Below the pieces are notes generated by a model. It did no database searches. It saw only the letters and a list, made by a program, of their open reading frames with translations, and was not told the origin of the DNA. Both the position numbers and the translations under genes were made by a program. A DNA stretch of 64,000 nt, taken from positions 1 to 64,000 of the forward strand of contig JADIYA010000018.1 of assembly GCA_016705545.1 (NCBI GenBank), in the 5' to 3' direction. Below are positions 35,783 through 46,372 of the stretch, in pieces. This stretch comes from Flavobacteriales bacterium (GTDB lineage Bacteria; Bacteroidota; Bacteroidia; Flavobacteriales_F; PHOS-HE28). Within the stretch, counting starts at the first letter, position 1. Every line of letters begins with the position of its first letter.

Positions 35783-36755
35783 GGCCGCCAAAGATGGAGA
35801 TCGGGACCGCAACCGCCCGTAAGCCCGCATGAGCCACGGACAATGCAGTTGCATCCACCAGCGCGCGCTTCCGCCAAGGCAGGTACCCCGCAGGCAATCG
35901 CGCTGAATGCAACAAGAACCAGCGCATCAACTCACGGTCGCCGCTGCGCTGGGCGTTCTCCATGCCTTGCTCGATCTGCGTCAACCACCGCTCCTTCGCC
36001 TCATGGGCCAACCGATCGCCCACTTGGCCGTGCATCACCTCGTAGGCAAGGGCTATCGCTCGGCGCTGCCGCCGCCTATCCATGCTGGACATCATGCCGC
36101 CTGCATGCACGTGCCGCTCGGCCATCATCCGGTCCTACAAAGCCGATGGGGCCTTGCAGGGCAAAGTGGATGCTAATCGCCCAATCGCCGAAAGGCGCAG
36201 TGCTGAAGGCTACCGGCAATTCACGCAACTGGTTCCAGCGCCAGATCACCCCGGAAGTGTAGGGATGAAGTTCGACGGGTAAGCTCCTCGATGCTGTAGC
36301 GCGGATTCGCCGTACCCGGTTTGAAGAATGGCCCGTGCGGCCATCGTCCCAAACGTTCATCGCATTGTGAAAGGCCAGCCCGAGTTCCGGTTCGGCTTCC
36401 ATCTTCTCCACCATGATGCGCAAGCGCCGGGATCCGTCCAACGGTCGTCGCCATCGATGTGGCAGAGGTAGCGGCCGCGCGCATGCCGCAGGTTATTGAG
36501 GAAGTTGTGCCTGCCCGTGGGCCGCCCATCGATGCGCATCATCTGGTCGCGGCGGTGCAGGAAGACCCTGATTCGTTCGGGATGCGCTTTGGCATATCGC
36601 TCAGCGATGGCGCGTGTGCCGTCGCTGCTCTCATCCTCTCCGAGCAGCACCTCATATTCGAAATCGCATTGCTGCATGAGGATGCCATCGAGGCAAGCGG
36701 CCAAGTAGGCCGCATGCTGGTACGTGGTAACGCTGATGGAGACGAGCGGCTGCAC
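35751..36755 (-). CDS. Glycosyltransferase family 2 (multiple frameshifts)
   Basis: A GT2 of about 330 residues recoverable only by joining three frames. The first frame from 36755 has VSISVTTYQHAAYL, GEDESSDGT and HIDGDD. The second (about 36440-36080) reads LRIMVEKMEAEPELGLAFHN and later VIWRWNQLRELPVAFSTAPFGDW. The last (about 36128 to 35751) reads RMMAERHVHAGGMMSSMDRR onward. The order matches a related gene at 37809-38838, including the FALQGPIG segment near two thirds of the length. At least three indels are needed. The true stop is uncertain because the end overlaps the next gene. Confidence 0.7.
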
Positions 36756-36760
36756 GGCGA

Positions 36761-37777
36761 TCAGCTCAACTGCGGCGCAATGCCTTGGAAACGGGCGCAG
36801 GCCCTATGGAGGCGTTCTTCGAGCTGCGGCTCCAAGGGCACCTCGCGCACCTCGAAGTTGCTCGGGCCGGTGTATTGGGGATCCCATGTGCCGCCCATGG
36901 CCACGATGCGCTCACCAATGCGGCGATACAGCGCTGCGGGATCGTTGCGGAAGGCATCGAAGCCAACGGAGAGGTGGCGTGCATCGGGCAACCCGGCGAA
37001 TTGCCGCTCAATGGCCGCTTGCGTGCAGATCACCTGACCGGCCACTTGCTCTGCCGGCTCGGATCGAGCTTCTTCAGCTCTAAGTATTCGGGTGGCTTCG
37101 CTGAATACCAAGCGCCTTCATCGCCATAATAGGCCAAACGTGCACGCAGCAAGGAATGCGCGACACGCCATGGCTCACGCGCGATGTGCACGAACAGGAC
37201 CTTGCCCAAGATGCGGTGCAAGGCCGCGAGGTTGTATTGCAGGATCAGCCCTTTCGCGGCGAAGGGCTTGCCGAAAGCATGTTGGATGTGCGCGATGCCC
37301 TGACGGAAACCAGCGGCGTCGATCAGTCTGCTTGCACGGGCGTGATCCACTCGGGATGCACGTTGGGGATGAAGCGCCGCCAGAAGTACCAGAACTCGTT
37401 GGGCTGAAGCAGTCCCTTAGTCTTGCCCAGCAAACTGGTGAAGGGGATGGTGTAGCTGCTTGCATCGGCCAGCTCATCCTTGAAGTTGAAGCGGGGATCG
37501 GCGATGAGCTGCTGGATGCGCGCACCCAGGTATGGCGCTGCATAGAAGCGTGAGAGCAAGTTGCTCGGGTAGCACACCTGGCCGGTGCTCGCCAGCCATT
37601 GCATGAGCAAGGTGGTGCCGCTGCGCGGTGCCGCCAACACAAGGATGATCGGCTGCGCAGGCTCAGTGGGCAACTCGTGCATCCCCTCTCCGCGCCGCCC
37701 AATACGCCGTTCAGCTCGGCTAAGAGTTGCTCGAGGCCCGCGTTGCGTTCATGTTCCGTTGTGCGCTGTGGATCCAT
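36761..37777 (-). CDS. Sulfotransferase (multiple frameshifts)
   Basis: A PAPS-dependent sulfotransferase-like protein. LVLAAPRSGTTLLMQWLA is the 5'-phosphosulfate loop and KVLFVHIAREPWRVAHSLLRAR the 3'-phosphate loop with Arg/Ser. The parts are read in three frames: 37682 to about 37330, 37350 to about 37060, and 37111 to 36761. An extra N-terminal segment starting MDPQRTTEHERN at 37777 reads into the P-loop part after another indel, so the start is either 37777 or 37682. It probably sulfates a glycan hydroxyl; the acceptor is unknown. Confidence 0.75.
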
Positions 37778-37808
37778 ACCCGTGTCGCCAAAGGTGCGCA
37801 AACGTGAC

Positions 37809-38838
37809 TCAGCGGCGGCCACGCAGCTTGCCCACCACGCGCATCAGGCCGGGGAAATGCAGCAGCATCCACCACCGCCAGCGTTGCCGGGCGCCCAAGC
37901 CACGGCCCTTAAAGGTGCCCCACACCTTGATCGCTGCATCACGACCGCCCTTCTGATAGGCCAACTCAATCGCGATGCGATTCAGGCCATTCACCCGCTC
38001 ATCGATGATAGCCTGCTCTGCCGGCGGCACCATTTCACGGATTGATGTGAGGCAGGCCACCGTGAAGAGGCCCTTCTGCACATCGTCCTTCATGGAGATG
38101 GTGCCGCCCGCATGCCGCCGGCGAACAACGCATTTGCGATTGAGGATGCCGATGGGGCCTTGGAGCGCTAACCGAATGAGCAGTAGCCAATCACCCGCTG
38201 GTGCTTTACTCTGATTCGGATGGGGCGGTGTGAGCATAGAAACCCGAATCACGATGGAAGCCGTGGGGGCAATGTTCTCCTTCAGTAGGTCCGATAGCTC
38301 GATGTACCCCTTTCCGGACGCCAGGCGCTCCAACTCATGGTTGAAAGGCCGGACACCGTCGGTCTCGTTCCAAGCATCGCTCACGCATGCGCTCAAGGTC
38401 GTGTCGGCTTCGAGGATGGCTACCTGGTCCCGCCAGTTTGTGCGGATCTATCCACAGGTCGTCACCCTCGCAAATAGCCATGTACTTACCACGTGAGCGA
38501 ATCACCGTTCTCCGCCCATTTGCACGGAATCCGACATTCCGATCCGCAGTGACAAGCCTTATCAAGCCAGGATTCTCTTGAGCGCATCGCATCACGATCT
38601 CCCGAGTGCCGTCGGTGCTGAAATCCTCACCGATCAAGTACTCGAACGGGAAAGGGGTCTTCTGGGCCAGCACGGCATCAATGCACTCTTTGATGTACGC
38701 AGCGTGCTGGTAAGTCGTGGTGCGCACGCTCACCAAGGGCTGTGGCACATCACGCAGAACCGTATTCGGAACCTCGTAGGAATCACGCAGGCCTTCCTCC
38801 AAGGCACGCATTGCTTGTGCAATCTGGTTGGTGTTCAT
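37809..38838 (-). CDS. Glycosyltransferase family 2 (one frameshift near 38430)
   Basis: A GT2 of about 342 residues: VSVRTTTYQHAAYIKECIDAVL, GEDFSTDGT, and EGDDLWIDP. Near 38430 the frame changes; removing one G from GCGGGACC gives KLADQVAILEADTTLSAC and continues through LALQGPIGILN to GKLRGRR at 37809. The length is 3n+1, as expected for a single inserted base. MNTNQIAQ at 38838 is the likely start, but no stop separates this frame from the upstream mutase-like protein, so a natural fusion is possible. Confidence 0.78.
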
Positions 38839-40710
38839 ACGGTTATTCAGGTCAGTGCTCCGAAGGAATATCCGCTTCATTCTTTCTCCGGCTGGCAACA
38901 CCATGCCTTGGTCATCCACCACCTGCACGCCACCATTCACCAGTGCAGTGCGCCAGGCGATCGCGGCCTTCATTTCCTCACGTCCTTCCCATAGATAGGG
39001 CACTGCGAACACGCCCTTCCTGAACACTTCATAGAGGCCTTGCGCCGAATACAGATCGGGGATGCTCATTTCCAAGGTGCGCAGCGTCTCCTTCACGCTG
39101 CGGTACAGCTCACGCGTACGCTCCTCCACCTCGGCATGGTGCAGCATGTCATCCATGTGCCCTGCCTTCTTCGCCCGGCGATAGGCTTGCAGCGCATGAA
39201 GCGTGATCTGGATGCTCTCGTTGATGATGGGTGGAGGGCCAGATGCACGGCTTCACTATAGCTTACGACGTGGATGATGTCCGGCCCTTGCGGATTGGCG
39301 GGTTCCACATCGTCCATCATGCAGGTAACTGAGGCGAGCTGCGCTTTGGCCTTGTCCAGATCGGGCGAGAAATAATCCAAGCCCTGCACGCGGTTGATGG
39401 TACACGGTGAAATCCTTGTCCTCCAGTTCGCGCACCAATTGCAGCAAGGCCCGGGCCTTGGCCAGATCCTGAATGCCCCATGTGTACTTGGGCGTGTTCA
39501 GCATGGTCTGCAGCACCAATTGCTTCACGCCGAGCCGTTTCGCCATGATAGCCGCGAGGTACGAGGAGAGCACGTAGCTGTGATCGTCGCCGCCGCGGAA
39601 GGCGAAGTGGTGCGGGATATTTGGCTCGAAGGGCTTGTTGTGGCGGGCAATCACGCGCAGCGTCTCCAAGTGCTCACCGAGGGTGGTCCGGAGGTCGTTC
39701 GGGCCACGGCCATCGAGTCGGTTGAACCACCATACCGAGAGCGCGTGCCAAGCCATGTTCAGGTGCTTCTCATACACCTCGGCCATGCCGGGCACGTTGC
39801 GCGTGCTGCTGTAGGTGCGAACAAGCATAGGACTGGCGGGCTGATCGGATGTCCTCAGATCCTGCACGGAATTGATTGGAACCCCGCCCCCATTGGGACG
39901 ATCGCCCCATTCGGCGCCGAAGTCGGATTGGCTGAGCTGCGAGGAGCCCACGGAGACGATGTCGAGGAAAAGCGTTTCGCGCAACGTTAGCAGCCAACCG
40001 ATGAACTCCTTCCGCGCTTCGGCGTAGTTGGGTGAATAGGGACCTACATGCACGCGCATCAGCGGAAGGCCTTGCCGCGCACGCTTGTGCTTGATGCGGG
40101 CTTGCAGCGTATCTACGCGTGTGCCATATTCCGTGTAGCCGGAATGATCAATCGGCTGCTGCAATAGATAGGCGTCGGCCTCAACCAGTTCACGCGCGAA
40201 GGCCATTCGGTTCTCATCGTACTGCGCACTGCCCGTGATATCCGAAGGTATGCGCAGTTCTGGCACACCCATCTTGCGCAGCGTTTCCACCTGCGTCTCA
40301 TCGCCCATGAATACAGGCACCTTGTCGCCGTATTCGGCTGCGATTCGCGCGCAAGCAGGCGGCAGGCCCGCGAAATAGAGCCGCTCCAGGCTTCCGCCCT
40401 GCACCGTGAACATGTGATGGTCCTGCAGCTGGCGGAAGACCCGTCCGAAGTTGAGCGCTGCGTTGGCTGGATCGAGGCGGTAGCTGAAGCCGAGGCGCGT
40501 GATGCCGTGCGCCTTGATCCAAGCCACGAGCATCGAGATATTGTTGATCTTGCTGATCTCCGCCACAGCCGCCGCCACTGCTGCATCGCCAATGTACACG
40601 CGATAGCCGCAATCGCTCAGCAACTTGCCCACGGTGCTCACACCAAGGTGTGCATCCACATCCGGCCGAATCAAGCCGAATACATCGCTATCGTTCACCG
40701 CATCCACCAT
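38839..40710 (-). CDS. B12-dependent mutase-like protein (cobalamin-binding plus TIM-barrel-like region; frameshifted)
   Basis: About 620 residues. The N-terminus (IRPDVDAHLGVSTVGKLLSDCGYRVYIG) looks like a cobalamin-binding Rossmann domain with a DxHxG-like motif (Asp19, His21, Gly23), close to the classical DxHxxG. The following region (LMRVHVGPYSPNYAEARK; LVRTYSSTRNVPGM; PHHFAFRGGDDHSYVLSSYLAAIMAKRLGVKQLVLQT; WGIQDLAKARALLQLV) resembles the catalytic barrel of glutamate-mutase-type enzymes. An extra G at 39382-39384 and a further indel near 39150-39250 split the C-terminus. It could rearrange a carbon skeleton such as glutamate to 3-methylaspartate. The exact reaction is unproven. The 3' end is uncertain. 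Confidence 0.6.
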
Positions 40711-40720
40711 CGCTCACGCA

Positions 40721-41772
40721 TCATTCCAGCAGTTCATTGACACTGCGGCCCTCCAAGCCCAGGTTCTTCAGCGTTCGGCCCGTGACGCTGAAATCGATGC
40801 CGAGCAAGCCTTCGGTCATATAGCGCACAGCGCTCAGTAGGGGCGTCGGAACTCCTGCTAATCGGCCAAGATCCGCCATCGGGATGATTCCGGTAGGCAC
40901 GTCTTCCAGGAGCAGTCGGCTGCGCAAAGTAGTGGGCGCTTGGATGCGGTCGTAAGCTGGGTTGTTGCGCATCTTCTCCATCAGGCTGCTGCCCTGGATT
41001 CCTTCGTAGGCATAGGAGACCCAATCACTCACGGTGAGCAATTCCACGCCGAACACTTTACCGATGGCCAGCCGTTCAGCATCGAGGGCTTTATGAAGTC
41101 CGCCACCGCCGGGGTCCGTCCTGGTAGAAATAGAAGAGGCTGCCACGCTCAATGGCAGCGGCATTGAAGAGGATCACCGGCGGATGGAAGATGGCACCAA
41201 TGTTCTCCAAACTGGTGGCCAGCACATGCGGCGCCTTGATGAAGCAGGGATGAACCTTATTGACGGTCTCGAGCACTGCGTCCGTATCGGCTGCCGGATA
41301 CGCGGCGAGCATGACCCTGTCCTTCACGCCGATCACGCGCACATGGCCCGGGGCTTCAGCGCGGCAGGCGTATATCAGGCTCTGCGCTTCAGCAACGAGC
41401 ACGCCATGCGATCCGGCTCTGCGCAAGGCGTTGCTGAACTCGAGCGCACCCAAGGTGCGGCCCGGATTCAGCACCACTTGCTGACCGGGCCTCAGGTACG
41501 GGGCCATTCGGTGCGCCAGATCACGATGTGCATCTGCAGTAGTGGTCACCATGACGAGATCGGCCCCCGCCAGTGCATCAGGCAGCGAGTCGGTCACCAT
41601 AGCCACCTGGGCCGCGCCTTGCACGGCCTCGGTGAGCCGAATGGTGCAGTGCTCCACACACGCCATGCCGGATTAATGAACGGTTGTAGAGCCGCACCTC
41701 ATGGCCGAGCAGACTGAAATGCCCTGCCATGGCCTGCCCTCCGTTCCCTGACCCTATGATCGCTATGCGCAT
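40721..41772 (-). CDS. Octopine/opine-type NAD(P) dehydrogenase (frameshifted)
   Basis: About 350 residues. MRIAIIGSGNGGQAMAGHFSLLGHEVRLYNRS is an N-terminal Rossmann fold, followed by DLVMVTTTADAH, LNPGRTLGALEF, VLAEAQSLIYACRA-like and HVLATSLENIGAIFHPPVILFNA, which are octopine/nopaline dehydrogenase family features. These enzymes reductively join an amino acid to a 2-oxo acid. Indels near 41670, 41117 and 41092 break the frame; restoring single bases near 41117 and 41092 gives FYQDRTPAVADFIKALDAERL. The ATG at 41772 follows a TACTTTCG box by 6 nt. It lies 10 bp before the mutase-like gene, so they form a pair. Confidence 0.78.
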
Positions 41773-41866
41773 GGCCGGCGAAAGTACCGGACTGGAGCGA
41801 GCAAGGCGTGCGTCTTTCCCGCAGTGGTAAATTGGCCCGCACCTAATCCAGAACGACGCACTTTTC

Positions 41867-42681
41867 ATGGCATCACAGGACAATCCATCTGCTGCGCGTT
41901 TCAAAGGCTTCTGCTTCGACTACGACCGTTACAGGCCAACTCCACCTGCTGAAATCATGGAGCTAGCAGCAGGATGGACAGGTGCAGGCGAAGTGGAACT
42001 GGTCGTTGATCTCGGATGTGGCACAGGTCTGTCAACTCGGCCTTGGGCGACGCGATCCAGAAGTGTGATTGGCATTGATCCTTCTGAGGACATGCTCGCT
42101 GCCGCACGAGCCGCTACTTCAGGAAACAATATCACTTATGAACTGGGAACGGGCCAATCATCCGGACTAGGAGACACCTGCGCTGATATCATCACATGCT
42201 CATCTGCAGCGCATTGGATGGAACCTAAGCCGACCGTCGAGGAAATCACGCGTGTGCTCAAACGGAATGGGATACTCGTCGTTTATGGCCACTACTATCC
42301 TGTCTTCCTTCAATCACCCGCCTTAACCAGCTATGGGCGTTGGTTACGAAAGAACCTCGACGAACTGGAATACAGAACAGAGAAACAATCCGCGAAGAAG
42401 TGGCCATTGACTGAGTTGTACGCTGCGGTGAATGCATGCGGCTTGTTCGAGTACAGTCGCCGCCATTACATGCATTCACGTTTGTCGTGGTCAGCGGAAG
42501 AAATCGATGGCTTCTTCAGAGCGCACGCTGGTGTGCCCTTCCTGCTTGGCAAGGGTACGATGATGACCATCTGTTGCTGAAGGAATTGGCTCAATTCCTA
42601 ACGATGCGAAATGGACAGGTGCGGTTCGACATGCACTTCACGTATAGCGTCTTCATCGCTGCACGAACCATAGTGCAATAG
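41867..42681 (+). CDS. Class I SAM-dependent methyltransferase (frameshift near 42555)
   Basis: About 271 residues, on the opposite strand to its neighbours. The N-terminus has YDRYRPTPPAEI, motif I is VVDLGCGTGLSTR, IGIDPSEDML follows, and motif IV is TCSSAAHWM, typical of Methyltransf_11 proteins similar to yeast Tmt1. The frame stops early at 42578; adding one base near AAGGGTACG continues as DDDHLLLKELAQFLTMRNG to 42681. Codons and base composition are visibly less GC-rich than those of flanking genes, which suggests recent acquisition. Its substrate is not predictable. Confidence 0.78.
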
Positions 42682-42691
42682 ATCATTCGAT

Positions 42692-43459
42692 TCAGAACGT
42701 GTACCCCATAAGCGCAATCTCCTTGGCGCAGGCCTTGGCAATCCGGTCGCGCTGGCTGCTGGTCAGCACTTCCTGGTAGTGCCTGCGATCAACGCGATAG
42801 CCGGTCTTCGCTTTTCGGGGCACGGTGCCCGGCCATGGCATGCCCACGCGTTCAAAGACCTCTTTCAGTTCCCTGATCAAGCTCCTCGTATCGACAGATC
42901 TTATCCACCAGCACTTCATCCGTCCACGGGTCCGCATATCGCGTGTAATTCAGAGGCGCCTCGGAACCCCAGGCTTTGGTTACCCAAGGTTGGCTGATTC
43001 GCTTCTCGAAGTAATCGAGCCACGCGTCCATGGTGAGCACCTTCCCGTACTTGGGCTCGAACACCCCTTTGCTGTGATAGTATCTTGAGATGGCCTTGTC
43101 CCAGGGTTCCGTTCAATCGTGAACTTGAAATATCCATTCCATATGTGCGAAGGGAGGCGCCGCTTCATTTGCCAAGCCGGCAATGACTCATGGAACCGCT
43201 CGCGCTCATTGAACATCTTCAGCACCCATTCACGATATGCCTTGGGCAGCCTATGCTCGTGCCGAAGAACCTTGAACAGTTCAGGCAGGGGATTGAACCA
43301 GCCATTGAAGTTGCGTGGTCGATGGCCCTCTTCCGGATGCCAGTGGGGCGGGAACACGTCAGCTGGGCCACAGAGCTCATCAAGCATCAATTCAAGGCTT
43401 GTACCTCCCACTTTCGTGGTCTTGATGAAAATGAATTTGTATTTGTGCGAAATCACCAT
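42692..43459 (-). CDS. Sulfotransferase family 2 protein (two frameshifts)
   Basis: About 255 residues. The N-terminal FIKTTKVGGTSLELML is the PAPS-binding loop of the Sulfotransfer_2 family (carbohydrate sulfotransferases), and YFKFTIERNP is the 3'-phosphate region. Two compensating indels, near 43110 and 42880, shift the rest: DKAISRYYHSKGVFEPKYGKVL comes from a second frame and KEVFERVGMPWPGTVPRK from a third, ending at 42692. The length is a multiple of three. It lies convergent to the methyltransferase and probably sulfates a sugar of the same glycan. Confidence 0.75.
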
Positions 43460-43504
43460 GGCCCAGCGTACAATTCCGTCCTCAGCATATGGTTGCCCGC
43501 TTCG

Positions 43505-44553
43505 TCAGCTATAACCACCGCGTGCAGCGCTTCCCACGAAGAAGTCGAACGGGAATCCCAATGTCGGAGCGCTCACGGTGGATATGATGCCTTCCCGTGC
43601 AAATAGCATCGCGGTCATCCAGTATCCACCAGGAGATGCGATTCGGGGGCAACTTGCTTCCCTCCAGCACATCGAGCTGCGCCTCCAAGGGGTCGAATCC
43701 GGTGGTGGCCTTGACCACGCTGAACTTGCGGCCACCTGCGATGCGGGCGCCCATCTCAATCACATTCAGCGCATCGCCCTGGAGCTTGGCTTGAAAGAAG
43801 AAGGGGCCATTGCTGATGCCGAATGCTTCGACCATGCTTTGCGCGATGCGCTGCAATTCCAACTGCGCGGACGAGGGCACGGCATAAGGGAACTCCACCA
43901 ACAGGTTCGAGAACTGCTGCTGCAAGCCGGGGACCTGATGCAGGCGAGAGATCAGCAGAAGGTTCGCCTTGCCATCAACGGCGAAGCAATCAACCGAGAG
44001 TTCGGCGCCCCCTTCGATGAAGGCCTCGACCAGCAAATCGCCTTGATCCGCGAATTCGTGCAGGTAGGCATCCAGCTCAAGCACGTGATTGAGGCGTCTG
44101 ACCCCGCGCGCCCCATAGCCCACCAGCAACTTCCCGATGAGAGGGAAAGGCAAGCCTGCGCGATCGGCGGCCATGCACTCCGCCTGAGTGAACTGCCTCA
44201 GCGGTCGGGATGCCATGCGCACGGAAAGCCCCTTCATCAACGACTTGTTCGCTCGCCCTCAGCGCATGGGCGGGGGTCTGCGTACAAGACAGTCCGAAGC
44301 GCTCACCACTTGCGCGAGCACGGCCACCACCGCATCGTTGCCGACCGAGGTGATGAACGCCGGTCGCCTGCGCTCGACAACACGGGCCACGGCTTCAACA
44401 TCCAGCGACGAGACCTGATGATGCACGTGCGCAATGGCCTTCGCGGGCGATCCGCGAAATAATCGATGAGCACGGTTCGGTAACACGCCGGTTCAGCGCC
44501 TCCACGAGAGGCACTTGGTCAGCATTCCTACCGAGCACGACAGCGGTCAGCAT
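43505..44553 (-). CDS. ATP-grasp ligase (multiple frameshifts)
   Basis: About 350 residues. The start MLTAVVLGRNADQVPLVEALNR (44553) is a preATP-grasp Rossmann strand; a second frame supplies VARVVERRRPAFITSVGNDAVVAVLA. The ATP-grasp core is LPFPLIGKLLVGYGARGVR, GDLLVEAFIEGGAELSVDCF and PFFFQAKLQGDALNVIEMGARIAGG (metal-binding Glu/Asn region). The C-terminus is best read in another frame: AMLFAREGIISTVSAPTLGFPF to 43505. At least four indels are needed. Family members form amide or ester bonds by acyl-phosphate; here a sugar acid or an amino acid is a plausible carboxylate. Confidence 0.72.
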
Positions 44554-44718
44554 GCGGGGTCGATTGACGAAATGGTTGGAACACGCATTCGAACAAGCAT
44601 CGGGACATGCAACAGGACCGAGCAATCCGGCCGCGAAGATGCGTATCGCACGCCTAGGTAAAGCGCACGCACCTTTTCAGAAGCAAGCAATGGTCAATTT
44701 TCTTCGCATGGCGAGCAT

Positions 44719-45666
44719 TCAGCTTAGCGTTTCGGCGATCATGCGATCCATATCCTCATCACCGTAGCGCTGATCCACAGGAAGGAAGAGAACTTGCTCG
44801 CTGAAGAGACGGCCACCATCCGTTGCGGATAGCGGTGCAAGGGTTGCTGGCCAATAGCGCGGCACATAGATCCGCGCCGCAAGCAACCGATCGCGCAAAC
44901 CGGGTGCTCCGGACAGATATGGGTATGCCATGGGAACTGATGCCGCAGCAGGATCAATCGGCAGCTGGTTCGTTGCGCCAAGCGCTGCATGCAAACGGTC
45001 ACGATTGCGGCGTCGCGCAGCAATGACCAGCTCGTGATCGACCTTCGACAAGAGTGCTCTAGTGAACCGCGACATGCCCCGCACCGGCGCTTCGTCGAGC
45101 CTGCGTTCGTGCGCTTGGCTCAATGGGAAACCCGATTCGATGCCCTGTTCCAATGCGGTGAATAGATGCGCGTATCGTTCGGCCGTGCTGGCTGTTGCTG
45201 CTGGCGGCGATTTGATCGCATCGCAGATCGCATAGGCGCCATCAGCCACACCGAAGAATTTCCGGCAACTCACGAAGCCATCTGCACCGGCGGGTAACGG
45301 CGCATAGAATGCTTGCGCATTGTCCACAATGAGGTTCTTATGCGTACGCGCCAGACGATCCACCATGTCCTCCTTCAGTCCGCAGTAGTTGGTGCAGAGC
45401 AGCGCATCGCCCTCTTGGAGCGCTGCCATTGGTAACAACGGTTCGAGCCGATCATCCACCTCGTACAGGAGAAGTTCCACGCCTGAACGATTGATGGCCG
45501 CACCGAGCACATCGCAGGTGTATCTGGGGGCATGCAATCGAGAATAGCCTCGCGCTCGCAGTATTGCCTCGAGTGCATGCCGTCCCGAATCGAAGGCGGT
45601 GGCATCGGTATGCCAGCTACTGCCGTTCCCGGGATCCAATTCCAAGTAGCCACCGATGCTGCGCAT
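44719..45666 (-). CDS. DegT/DnrJ/EryC1-like PLP-dependent protein
   Basis: A 315-residue intact gene. It has the DegT-like course: FDSGRHALEAILRARG at the N-terminus, LCTNYCGLKEDMVDRL, VDNAQAFYAPLPAGADGFVSCRKFFGV, where the SCRKFFG segment holds the candidate Schiff-base Lys, and a small C-terminal domain. It is shorter than classical sugar aminotransferases (about 370) and lacks the second half of the usual signature. The start ATG at 45666 is three bases beyond the WbqC-like stop. It probably transaminates a nucleotide-linked keto sugar or works with WbqC-like. Confidence 0.72.
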   Translation of the reverse strand: MRSIGGYLELDPGNGSSWHTDATAFDSGRHALEAILRARGYSRLHAPRYTCDVLGAAINRSGVELLLYEVDDRLEPLLPMAALQEGDALLCTNYCGLKEDMVDRLARTHKNLIVDNAQAFYAPLPAGADGFVSCRKFFGVADGAYAICDAIKSPPAATASTAERYAHLFTALEQGIESGFPLSQAHERRLDEAPVRGMSRFTRALLSKVDHELVIAARRRNRDRLHAALGATNQLPIDPAAASVPMAYPYLSGAPGLRDRLLAARIYVPRYWPATLAPLSATDGGRLFSEQVLFLPVDQRYGDEDMDRMIAETLS

Positions 45667-45668
45667 GA

Positions 45669-46372
45669 TCAAATGAGGTCGCGCTCGAGAAGCATGACGC
45701 GCAGCTCATCAGCAGAGACGCGCATAAGCACATCAATGATCGATAGGCCCGGCACGAACTCTAGCGTGCCTTGCGCATAGGCCGGCAGGCGGCTGCGCAA
45801 GAACAAGAGCTCAATCCCATCCCGGGCGAAATCGGCGCGGGAATACAATTCGGTTCCACCGGCGGCATTCACATAGCGACTAGCCTTCTCTTGCTTACAG
45901 ATGTCGAGGATGCGCGCTTGCCCATGAGCATCTTGGCTGGCATATGGCCGCGACGTTGGAACGATGTGGTGCGTATGCCCATATGCTCAGAGATGCTGAC
46001 GATGCTCGTGCGCAGCAGATCCACCATGCGCTCAGCGGGCGTGTGCAGCACGTTTGCGATGAGCGCATGCGCCATTGCGAAGTGCGGCGCGCGCGCATAG
46101 GCCTGCTGCAGGGTGCGCAGGAATTTCTCGCGCCAAGCAGGGAATTGCAGTGGGTCCAGTTCGATGCTGTCAATGGGCACGAAAGAGCTGGCTTTGCGCA
46201 GCGGCACGGCGAACAGGTGAGCGCTGCCATTCACCAGGACCCGATTCCGGTTGATCCAGCCTTGCTTGATGAAAGTGACATCGTCGTAAAGCACGAAACG
46301 GTCGGCCTCATCAATGAGCTGGAAATACCCCAGATAGGGGAACAGGTACGGCTGCATGACGGCGAGTGTCAT
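45669..46372 (-). CDS. WbqC-like family protein (one frameshift near 45900)
   Basis: About 235 residues. MTLAVMQPYLFPYLGYFQLIDEADRFVLYDDVTFIKQGWINRNR is the highly conserved WbqC/VioA-associated N-terminus. The first frame degenerates after KRASSTS, and the family ending (NAAGGTELYSRADFARDGIELLFL to LLERDLI) is in a second frame to 45669; the length is 3n+2, one base short. WbqC-like proteins occur next to DegT-type aminotransferases in O-antigen loci and may carry out N-acylation or a related step; the exact activity is not settled. Overlaps the aminotransferase (ATGA). Confidence 0.85.
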
